Shown: piece after piece, positions 41,553 through 52,452 of the stretch
Layout of the letters: each line of letters opens with the position of its first letter
How positions within the stretch are numbered: position 1 is the first letter of the stretch
Source: Lota lota
Taxonomy: Eukaryota > Chordata > Actinopteri > Gadiformes > Lotidae
DNA: 64,000 nucleotides
Assembly: GCA_026745465.1 (NCBI GenBank)
Contig: JACYXH010000802.1
Location: 4,253,758-4,317,757, forward strand
Reading direction: 5' to 3'
Translations under genes and position numbers: made by a program
The notes under the pieces: model-generated
Seen by the model: only the letters and a program-made list of their open reading frames with translations
Database searches by the model: none
Told to the model about the DNA's origin: nothing

Positions 41553-42360
41553 CAACGGCCCCACACCTCCAAGTCTACAAACACCCCCCAATCCAGGATG
41601 AAGAAGCAAGAACAACGCAAGATGGATATTAATAATCAAAACAATGCGAATCGTTACATAGAGGCACAATGGAGGAGGGATCCTTTGGTTCCCAAGTTTC
41701 CACTGCAGGAATTTTAACTTAAAGCCGTGTTTAGTAATTCTACGTACAATCTGCGCTGCGCACTAAACAGAGGCACATTAAAAGAGCCGTGTGGTGAAAC
41801 TGGGAGACACAATTGTAGTATCACAGTATCACAATAATCAATGCACCAGAAACAGGTTTGAAATACTATCACCGTGGCCAAGCACTTCAAGAGGGGTCAG
41901 ATATTCTCTTGATGAAGGTAAGTACTACTGCAGTATTACCACTGGATTTGCTGTACCACAGTCATGGTTGTTGATGCCACATGGTGAATGGCAATTTTTA
42001 TAGCAATCAATAGGATTATGTGTTGCATTTGTATTGTATAACACATAAAAAAGTTGATGTTACTTTATCCCCAGACAAGCCTTTATAGAATCAGGTAGCA
42101 CTAATTGGGTTAATATCAGAAAATATTTCTTATGAAAAAGGTTTAATTTTAGGAAAATACAAATTCAAACAGAAAACCTATTAAAATTGTCAAGAGAAAA
42201 TCTCATCTCAATATCCTACTGATCCTAAGATACTTACGGTTTACACAAGCATTGCACATCTATGACCATTGCATCCAATGGCAATTTAAATGTAAGTTTT
42301 CCATGCTAATTCGTCCCTTTTAATCTTGACTCTTGATTGAGATGGAGAGACAGAGAGATG

Positions 42361-42381
42361 TAGAGAGAGAGAGAGAGAGGG

Positions 42382-42446
<65 letters not shown>

Positions 42447-42453
42447 TATATAT

Positions 42454-42499
<46 letters not shown>

Positions 42500-42512
42500 G
42501 TAGAGAGAGAGA
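42361..42512. repeat. Compound (GA)/(TA) repeat
   Basis: Alternating GA runs and short ATAT blocks, two rounds. Confidence 0.95.
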
Positions 42513-42737
42513 CTCACTGTGTTGAGGGTGCAGGTATGGTAGTCCAGCTGAACAGGTAGCTCTGAGAACAGGTAGGCTGTGAGGTCCAGGCAGGTGTGAG
42601 GTCTAGGTAGGTGTGAGGACCAGGTCGTTTTGACTCCACAAGGGGATGTCACAGCTAGTTTTGTGGAGCAGGATGGAAGTGTCATACTGCCTCCTCACAA
42701 ACTTGGAGAACAGGTTGGGCTGCATGAGTACCGCCTC

Positions 42738-42914
42738 TCACACACACAACACGCACACAAACATACACACACACCCACATACAAACACACATACACACAT
42801 ACACACGCGCACACACACACACATACACACATGTACACATGCACACACACGTGCACACACACACACACACACAGATACACATACTGTAGCTCTCACTCAC
42901 ACACACACACATGT
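42738..42914. repeat. Imperfect (CA)n
   Basis: CA-rich tract with frequent acacat/gcaca interruptions. Confidence 0.95.
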
Positions 42915-43057
42915 TCACTCTCACACTACAAAACTAGGTATTCAGTCCCACACACTCAACCACACAGAAACATGTTGAACTCGATTGCACAGAGGCATGC
43001 AGTGCAGCTCTCTGTAGGCTTGGTGACCGATACTTACCTAGAAAGAAAGAGATACAG

Positions 43058-43233
<176 letters not shown>

Positions 43234-43496
43234 ACCACAACGACCTTAAACCTGGACCACCTAACCTGGCATCACTTTGGTTACAATTTACTTTTTCTGG
43301 CCTATTTCCACAGACATCTATTAAGAGAGATAATCCTTAAAAGCTATGTCTGCAGTGGAAGAGTTACAAAGTGCAGATTTGAATACTTACTAAACATACA
43401 GTCAGGAGACATATAAACCAGATGGAAGTTGCAGATGCTGTCACTTTAAAATATACAAGAGGGGCACATAACAACAGATAATTTGCATTCGGATTG

Positions 43497-43760
43497 ATCT
43501 GCGATCCTTCATAAACATACCATAGTCCTCATAAACACAATCAGGCTTCATAAACACAATCAGGCTTCATAAACACATTTAAGTCTTCATAAACAAGCTC
43601 AGTCTTTATAAACACACCCAGTCTTCATAAACACACCCAGTCTTCAGGAACACGCTCAGTCTTCATAAACACAGTTCATAAAGACAGTTCATACATTTCA
43701 CATTTCATAAACACATCTGAGTCTACTTAGACATCCTACAGTCCTCATAAACACACATCA
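43497..43760. repeat. Degenerate ~20-bp tandem repeat
   Basis: The core cttcataaacaca(c/t) recurs about a dozen times with spacings near 19-21 bp. Copies diverge in the linker (cagt, aatc, gctc). Confidence 0.8.
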
Positions 43761-43839
43761 TTAGCATCACCAGGATTTAATCTAGGCTGAAATGATTCCC
43801 CGCAATTTTGATCACCATGGAGACTGTCAGCCAGTGTGG

Positions 43840-43883
43840 AGGAACATTAGAGTAGTTACCACGGTAACTACTCTAATGTTCCT
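43840..43883. repeat. Perfect 21-bp palindrome with a 2-bp centre
   Basis: The left arm at 43840-43860 (aggaacattagagtagttac plus c) is exactly complementary to 43863-43883, with only 'ac' between. Pairing stops cleanly at both outer ends. Confidence 0.97.
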
Positions 43884-46800
43884 AATGAATCACTCCCAAA
43901 CCCTTCTCAGACATTAGTACAATGCTAATGTTTCACTGCAAAACAATGTGACTCTATTAGCCACGTATCAGCCTGCCTGTCAATGGGTGGTGTCAGGTGA
44001 GAATAAAATTCATGAGCAATGCTAATGCATGTGGCCACATTTATAATATCTCCAAATATTTGACACAGATAACATCTATATATAAATACATAGATATAGA
44101 TATTGATGATAATCATAATAATATTCCCCATGACAACCATAATCAGCGTAATAACGTTTATTTATATTACATGTTTTATTGCGTCTCATTGAATCAACCT
44201 TGAATAACAAAACAATCTACATTTGTTAGTTTGGGCCTGTAAAGGCACATTAATCAAGTAGCAGTTACATTCCTCAGTTATTTATAACATCATAATGTCT
44301 ATGAAACAATAACTGTGTGGAAGTGAACTGGCAGCCTACCGGTCAATATTAATATTCTATAATGATCATGTATTAATTTATCCCATGACACTACATATAT
44401 ACCTTGACCCGGTATCTCAGAGGCACACCAAACCAGCTGTTTAACATTGCACTGCTACACTGTCAATCTGGATTCCTCTCCACATTCGCATGTAAATTTA
44501 GTTCCGCCTGGCTTGCATGTGTATGGCTCAGACACCCGATCTGAGTCATTAGCCAGATAGGTTTCTGTGTCCTTTTGTTTTTACCTGGTGAGATCACCCA
44601 ACCCTTGCTCGAAGAGCATTTCATTCATGTCAGGGAATCTGTTTATGTAAGGATCTGTAAAAGATGCTCTAAAGAGAACTGATATGTTAAGGGCCACTTC
44701 TCATTGTAGGTAAATGTCAAGGACTCTACATTTAAAAAAAGTTGTTTACATGAACTTGTGTTCATTTATGGAACAACTGTAATATCAGACAGTGAGGTGT
44801 GTATGCCTATATTGCGAGCTAGGTGGATAGTGCTGGCTTTTACACAACAATAAGAAACAAGAAGGTTGCTTTGGCAAGAATGTTATCATTCATGTCAATG
44901 TATTGATTATATCTATACTAATGTCCCTGTGCTATGCTCAAATACAGTCTCTGTACCAGTAGGTTTTCATAACCACAATATGGTTGCTTTCAGTAGAAAG
45001 GCAAACATTTCTAAAGCAAGAGCCAAAGTGGTATATAGACGTTCTTATAAAATATTTTCTAATGATCACTTTGTGGAGGATGTTAGAAATATTGATTGGA
45101 ATGGTGTGTACATTGCTGACGACCCAGAGATTTCCTTAACTGTTTTCATGATATTTATATTTATGGAAATTGTTAATAGACTTTTAAGAAAAGTTCAAAG
45201 CTAAAACTAAAACAGCCCTATTTATTGATTTACCTCTAAAGAATTTAATGAAACAGAGGGATGAAGCTAAATTGGTGGCAGTAAAATCGGGTTTATTGGA
45301 GGACAGATTAAAATACTGTAAACTAAGAAACCAAGTGACTAAATTGAACAAAAGGAAGGAGAAAGAATATTATAGGCAAAGAATTGACAGTATTAAACAT
45401 GATGGTAAAAACTTTGGAATACCTTGAATGAAATCATGGGAAGGAAGAAAAAAAGCATGTGCCTCTTTTGTTGAATCAGATGGTATGTTTTTAACTAAGC
45501 CCCAAGATATCGCTAACTATTTTAATAGCTTCTTCATCAAAAAGGTAAACAAGTTGAGGCAGAGCCTAGGTGGTACTGATTTTAACCCTTGTGAACTGAT
45601 AAGTAATGAAATAATGGATGGTAAAAATTTTATGTTTCAATTCAATTGTGTTGAGGCTAGAGATGTTAAGATACTGCTGAAGACTCTTCCTGAACATGGC
45701 AGTGCAGGCACAGACAATCTTGACAGCAAGGGGCTAAACATCGCTGCTGATTACATTTCGGTCCCTTAAGTCACATATTGAATAGATGTCCGCTATATGG
45801 GGTGTATCCAAGACTGTGGAAGGAGGGAAAATCATTCCATTGCTTAGGGATCATAAGTTACCTTTCAGTGGGCCTAATTGTAGACCGATAAGTATTCTTC
45901 CTGCGCTCAGCAAGGTTATGGAGAGGATCCAAGATCACTTTAACACTAACAGCTTGACTACCAAATATCAACATGCAAACAAAAAGGGTTACTCAACTTG
46001 TACAGCACTTATACAAATGACTGATAATTGGTTAAGGGAGTTTGATGACTCAAAAATAGCAGGTGCAGTTATGTTAGACTTCAGTGCCGCATTTGACGTC
46101 ATTGATCATGATGTTTTAATTGAAACGCTCAAATGTTATGGTTTCAGCCCATCAGCGACTACCTTGATGAAGAGTTATCTTTCCTCTAGAGTACAGAAGG
46201 TATTTTACAATGGTAGTTTATCAAATTGTAATAGTTTAGTATGTGGTATATCTCAGGGAAGTTGTCTGGGACCACCACTCCTGTATTCACTTTTTCTTAA
46301 TGACTTTCCCTCTGCTGGGAAAAATGCAGGTATAACAATGTACGCTGACAATCCCACTGTATATTATGCAGCAACCACATGCCTTTAATTAAATCAAGTT
46401 TTTTTCTAGCGAGTTGAACATAGTACATGACTGGATTAAAACAAATAAATTAGACTTAAATATATCCAAAATGGTCACGGGGTCACGACAGAAATTGGTT
46501 TCTAAGCCTCAACTGGAGCTATCTATATCTGGTGAACCCATACAACAGGTGGACAAAGCTAAATTACTGGGCCTAGTTTTTGACAGTCACCTATTATGGA
46601 CTGAGCACATTAATACAGTTGGGCGGAGGCATTGCAGTCACAAGAAAGTGAATTCCTTATGTAGAATCACACATGCTGGGTCAAGTTTCAAAAACATTAA
46701 TCTTGTGCCACCTGGACTATTGTTCAGCAGTATGGTCGTCTGCATCTAAAACAAATCTCGCAAAATTACAAGTCGCACAAAACAGGGCTGCTAGACTTGT

Positions 46801-47112
46801 TCTGGGCTGCTCTATTAGAATTAGCACCAAAAGGTTGCACTCCTGCCTCTCATGGCTCACCATTGAGCAATGGAATTCTTCAAGCATGGCCAAATTTCTT
46901 TCAGCTGCACCACTAACTCAAAGATGCCAACATTTTTATTTGATCAAATAGTTTATTGCTGTAACACACATAACCACAAAACCGGATTTGCCGGTAATGG
47001 TCAAATTGTAGTACCTAGCCTAAGGACAAGCTCGTCGAAAAAAACGGTAATTTACAGAGCCATAACCAACTGGAATAATTTACCCCTTAATATCCATGTA
47101 GCATAGTCCAAT

Positions 47113-47397
47113 ACTACACGTCACCTAGGTGACTTTCCTCCAAACCAATGGACACAGGGTGGTGATGTTGAACCGGTTTATTGTAAAGGTTGCATAGAAG
47201 GAAGCATGCAGCTGGTGCTCCATGCTGCCATGCCGGAGAGCTCTCCCGAGTGTGTGTGGTGATGGCTGGTTTAACCTGTGCACATTGATTGCTCAATGTG
47301 CAACAGGTGTGCAGCCTCACCCAGCTCCAGACTCCAATCAGTCTGACTCGGGCCAGGTGAGGCTGCTTAAACCAGCCATCATCCACACACACTCCCA
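47113..47397 (-). mobile_element. 285-bp insertion within the LINE, solo-LTR-like or other short element
   Basis: CAAT at 47109-47112 and CAAT at 47398-47401 flank this block. Without the block and one CAAT, the LINE's C-terminal reading frame continues directly. So this is a clean insertion with a 4-bp target duplication. Read on the minus strand it begins TGGGAGTG and carries an AATAAA about 75 bp before its end (plus tttatt near 47178), which resembles a solo LTR. However, it ends GTAGT rather than CA. No terminal inverted repeat was seen. Confidence 0.7.
47248..47394. repeat. Three-way-junction inverted repeat
   Basis: The outer arms 47248-47274 and 47367-47394 pair over 27 positions with one bulge. 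Between them sit hairpin 1 (47275-47307, 14-bp stem, one bulge, loop ttgc) and hairpin 2 (47311-47366, 11-bp perfect outer stem gcagcctcacc plus an inner cagact/agtctg stem). Only three bases are left unpaired at the junction. Confidence 0.9.
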
Positions 47398-47820
47398 CAA
47401 TCCGTCTGATAAAAACAAATCATCCTTTAAAAATAATATGCAGAGGCATCTATTGGCACGTAGATGACGGACTGAATAATAGGAGGTATAACTCTGGGCT
47501 AGTTGTAATATTCGTGTTTTGATTCATATTCTACCTAATTGTATGATCAGTGTTGACCGGCTTTGAATATGAATATATTACATATTATTATTATTGTTAT
47601 TATTACTTTCATGTCAATGTAAGTTTTAATTTAATTTAATTTTAATTTTAATTATTGTATATTGATGTAAATGTATGTATATTAATGCGATTGAAGTATT
47701 CACATGAAGTGTTTTATGTATATACAGTATGTCAGCTGTGGACCCCAGGAAGATTAGCTGATTGCCATGGCATCAGCTAATGGGGATCCTATAAATAAAC
47801 AAATAAACAAATAAACAAAT

Positions 47821-49843
47821 TGGCATCCGATGCAAAGATACAGTTTTGATCTACCAACGGGCAGTCAAACAGGGTTATAAAGCCACACTGACAAACAACT
47901 TAGATATTTGTATATACTTTAACAATGACGACAGGAAACATACTTCTGCTGGAACTTCGCATGGTATTTAGGTTATGGCAGTTACTAATCTCTAGCAGTG
48001 GTTGTATGTCGTTTCAGTGTGTACAGATGTCATTCCAGCTCTGTATTCACTTTGCATATCAGCCTCCTGTTTCAGCCAGATCACCAGTGAATACCTTCTT
48101 TGTTATGCCAGAATCAGACCAAACAGAGTAAAGCAAAACAAATTTATTGAATTATCATTTCGTCTACTATGTGAAATATTAATGAATGGAATTGTTCATA
48201 ATTTAACGTGGGACACAAGAATGCTTTCAATAATGTTTGCAGTTGGGATCAACTGTGTGTCTTTGTCATGTCAGACCTAATTTTATACTCCGCCTGCACC
48301 ACCCTGCAGGCACCACGCACATACATACACACTTGGGAAATAAACATGTAGTTTAATGTTGAAAAGCAGTCGACTTTAATATTAAATTAATATAAAACAC
48401 TCAAATAAGAATACAGAAAAGAAGTTGGTAAGGAGAGAAGTCCCACTGTGCGTTGGGACGCTCTTCTCTTAGTCGGACCAGAGAATTATTATCCATGTAG
48501 ACATAGTGTTGTTTAAAATTCAAAATACAGAACATGACAGCTTGTTCTGAGCCATTGGCTGTCTGTGAGGCCCAGGCACGTGCAAAGGGGGCAGGGTGGC
48601 TGAGGGTGGCTGAGGGTGGCTGAGGGTGCCCTGCACCCGCTCCTTCGCCCCTAGATGTCCAAAGTGCCCTTTGGTCAAGGTGTATTTGATGTTTTGTTTT
48701 TCTTTGTGAAGGCCTGTCTGCAGCCCATACTAAGAAGAGCATTTAACAATTAATTAATAATATAGCTATGAATAAACTGACCTGACTCCCAGTTAGTTAA
48801 TGTCACATGACCTCACCTGCCCTAATGGATTTGCAGCTGCTACTCAGGGAGTTTCATTTGTCTTTAAAACCACTTGATTGATTATCTGGTTATATTTATA
48901 GTATAGTCGTTCATCACTTATTGAACATTAGTTTAAGATGGCACATTCTCTGGAGCACCCCCGAGTTTATAATATGGCTAGGTATTTCAAACTGCTGTTT
49001 GGCATGTACGAACCAACAACAACTTTCCCCGGCAACAGGTGGTCGCAGTGAGGTGTCCGACAAACTCCAACATGGCAGTGTTCAGCCAGAGTCTTCACGT
49101 GTGCATATTTTCTTTACCTTCTTTACCTCCACTGCTTCAACTGCCCCTCTAAAGGGTTCTGCAAGGCCCTGGAGTCATGTAATAACAATGCTTGTTGAAA
49201 CGCCATAACTATGTTTATACTATGTCAGGAACTCAGAAAGGACTTTTACAGGGCAACATTTCTGGGATTCTTGCAAAGGCATGTCTGTGAGCATTAACAT
49301 TTTCTTCCGTGGTGACAAAACAAGGAGGTGTTTTATAAACAAAATTGTGAATTTTTCTTTCCTTAATACCTAGGAAAAGTTATTAATGACATTCAACATC
49401 AGAACAATTTAAGTTTTTAAATGTATCTCTTTGTCTCATTTCGGCAATTTACATAAATAGACTCAAAGAACTAGATACAGTTATTTGGGAATTTTCCCAA
49501 CTAATCTGCAGAAAAAATACTTAAATGTACAGTATGTAAGTGAATATGACACTGGGTGGGTAATATGTATTTGTTGCTACATGTTCAAAGTTTTGTCCAA
49601 ATGTATTTTTTCACCTGGAGGCGAGACTTGTTCAGGAATCAGATGTGAATGAAAAAAGGGACGAGCTACCCGATTCATGTTTCCATCCACTGTCTTGATT
49701 TCAGGCCTAAACTTGTACTGTTTAATGAAGGCTTAGGAATGGTGTCAGTTAGGCTCCGTACACACACGCACGCACGCTCGCACACGCACACAAACGTGCA
49801 CACACAGGACCACACACATGCACGCACACACTCACATGTGCAT

Positions 49844-49882
<39 letters not shown>

Positions 49883-50123
49883 CAGTCAGTCCTGCACGCG
49901 CTCACAAATGAACAAAGTAACAATAGCTTTGTAATGGGAGTGTTCTGACGCTTGGCATTACCCTGCATCAGCTCACTCCTGCCTTGTCTCTGTTCAAAGC
50001 CCAATTCTTCCTCCTCATATACGGTAAGGTCCTGTGCTATCAGCGGTTTGAGCGGAATAGGGAAGGGAAGTGGCGGGGGGAGGTGGTTATTCTTGGTATG
50101 TGTGTGTGTGTGGGTGGGTGGGT

Positions 50124-50161
<38 letters not shown>

Positions 50162-51688
50162 TTTGTATATGACTGATGATAGGTGGATTGGGAGACATCG
50201 TCAAGCTGGTTATTGCAACGTCGCCATATCTGCCAAGAATCGACCCATTAACAGGAGGTCAAGAATCTGGAGAATGCGCAGGAATGCGTGTTCACTCCAG
50301 GGCGCCGTGGCGGGTGAAGAACTTGCAGGGGGCTGCGCACATGTACATGCTCAAAGAAGTGTAAGAAGCCAAAAAAACAATCGGTGATTGGTTGGTAATA
50401 GACTGGAGAATTTTTATTTATTAATTCATACCTAAATGTAGGCCTTCGAGTGTTTTAGGTTGTTCTACGGAGTTCTGGTGCAGACTCAGAACTGTGAACA
50501 ATAAACTACGAGTGAACAATAAACTACGAGAGAGCAATCCACTCTGTGTATGAATGTTTAAGGGATCTGTAAAGGGGATACATGTTAAGATGGTGGCCAT
50601 AGCCAGGCCTTGCAGACTTGTGTACATTCTGTCAGATAGTAGGGCAATAGGGTGTACGTCAAGTTTACGAAGGGAATGCAGTCCGTCGGCATTCCGACAA
50701 GTTTCTCAACATCATAGTAGAGCTGCCTTTGGTACGACTCATGCACATTCATCTCGTTTAAAAAAACACATATCACTGATCATAAGATTGCAGCCCAATT
50801 TAACCACAATATGTGGTCCGCTATTTTGTAATATTCCGAGAGCTCGTCACAATCTGATACTGACGTGTTGAAGTGTAAATTAGATTAGGTCTACTTCTGA
50901 ATTGTTAAAATATTGTAGAATCTTTCGAGTGGTGCGGGGCTTATTGAACTAACAGCTATCTTGTTTCTAATGCGGTAGCTGGGTGGGGGAACTGAATGTG
51001 CAATTCCGCATTCAGTTCCTCCACCCAACCAGCGTTTAGAACCAGGATGGCCTCTAGGAGAATAAGGCCCATACCAACTGAAACCCAAAGTTATGGATCA
51101 AAACACAAGCAATCGTTGCCTAAACAGTTGAAAGACATGACATGATTATAGACACACAGACATGCATGGTGCTGCATTGAAGTGAACATCAGTGTTACAT
51201 TTTTTATCAACCAACGTGTCTAACATTTTAGATTCTTGAAGAAAGTGAGCTCAGTTAGATTTGAATGAACTTTATTGAACTGTAGGGGTAGAAGTAATCC
51301 GAAAGACGTTTGGTATTCCCACAAGATAAAGAAATTATTAACCGAGATTCGTTACAAGGCGCTCATTTCTGATTTCTTTCCATCTCAGACTCAACGAGAC
51401 AACCCTGGCAAATGTCCTGCACAAGACAAAACAGCTAAAACTAGCTGAAAACATTTTGTCGTGATAATAAATAGGATGCATTCTTCGGCTCGCAGGCATG
51501 TTGAGCAACAGAAATATGTATTATGGTTGTGAAACACTCGCCACCTTGCTGCTTTGAACTGTTCCGCTGCAATGCTGCTTAAAACCCTGTAAACAACTCA
51601 CATGGTCCCATTTAACATTCACAAACCACACTTCCTCCCAGACCTAGAAGGTATTAAAAAAACAACACCTTTTTTTAAACAGATTGTT
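47821..51688. other. Intergenic region between the LINE and the 3' end of exo1
   Basis: Nothing gene-like was recognised. It includes a CA/CG-rich microsatellite at about 49762-49880, a GT run at about 50099-50160 and a short triplicated ggtggctgag near 48595-48626. A minus-strand AATAAA-like signal at about 51269 could be a distal exo1 polyadenylation site. Confidence 0.6.
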
Positions 51689-52452
51689 TTTATTCAAACA
51701 AAAAAACATAGCATTCAGCAGCACTGCGCTGTACATACATGGTATGTTGACAATCTACAAGCACAACACGAGATGCCCAGCACCGTGGTGTGAATATAAA
51801 AAAACAAAGGCTGCTTGTCACAGTGCTTGTTTTCCATCTAGAGCGCGGCGCCCGGGAGGTTGTCCTTCATGGGGGACATGGGGGGTCCCCTCGGGCTGGG
51901 GCTCAGCTTCTGGTGCTCTCTGCAAGCAGACAAACAACGGGGTCTTAGGGGTTCTCTTCAAGACCTCCACCAGGAACACACGACAGGTCATTGGGGTTAT
52001 TAGTCAGACAGGAAGTGATGCCGCAGGAAATGATGCCCCCGAAAGCTGCTGGCAACGAGATTACGACCACGGTGGCAACCAGCAGCAAATCAGCCACACT
52101 GCTTTGCGCAAGAAGAGCTGGATTTTTTTTTTGGGTGGGGGGGGGTTAGGTTTCTACAATGGGGAAAATCAAACAAACAAGGGTTACATTAAGATGGCCG
52201 ACAGGTAGGAAAACCCAACTGTTATTTCCGGCGCACAGATCATTAGAGATGTTCACCACAGTAAGCTCGCGCTATTGTTTCACAAGCAATGTCTCTCCCC
52301 TGCACCCCCCCCCCCCCCCCCCCCACTGTCACAAACACATAGCACAAATTCCATTTGACAGATAAGACACCAGTGCGCTGATGTCACCACTGCATAATTA
52401 CAGCGATGCAGGATTGCGTGTCCAGGGAGTGTGTGTGTGTGCGTGTGTGTGT
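51689..52452 (-). promoter_or_regulatory. exo1 3' UTR with polyadenylation signal
   Basis: A minus-strand AATAAA at 51689-51694 is about 760 bp after the exo1 stop codon. The interval includes a C20 run at 52305-52324. The extent is inferred; the signal itself is visible. Confidence 0.5.

Larger units (their letters stand above)
44840..47820 (+). pseudogene. Degenerate non-LTR (LINE) retrotransposon, 5'-truncated
   Basis: Broken reading frames in order give the end of an endonuclease domain (IDYIYTN, then FHNHNMVAFSRK where SDHNM is usual), a reverse transcriptase (ADYISVP, VMLDFSAAFDVIDHDVL, GISQGSCLGPP, then MYADN) and a C-terminal block (AVWSSASKTNLAKLQVAQNRA). The catalytic YADD box reads YADN, and several frameshifts and stops separate the pieces, so it is dead. 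The 3' end has ggaccccaggaagattagct and atcagctaatggggatcc, followed by a short AAATAAAC-type tail at about 47788-47820; such tails mark LINE 3' ends. It resembles fish L2/CR1/Jockey-group elements, but I do not assign a family. A 285-bp insertion interrupts it at 47113. Confidence 0.85.

Noticed and set aside
42518..42685. Possible upstream exon of the AHNAK-like gene (minus strand, ending AACACA|GTGAGT)
   Set aside because: The donor is good and phase would fit, but the peptide has no similarity to any PDZ or AHNAK N-terminus, no clear acceptor is seen, and it abuts a GA microsatellite. Transcript data could revive it.
47113..47397. Hammerhead ribozyme inside the folded insertion
   Set aside because: No CTGANGA core was found on either strand; only the stems are supported.
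48401..48742. Minus-strand 113-codon frame with Pro/Gly-rich centre
   Set aside because: The centre is a triplicated ggtggctgag motif. There are no exon signals and no recognisable family.
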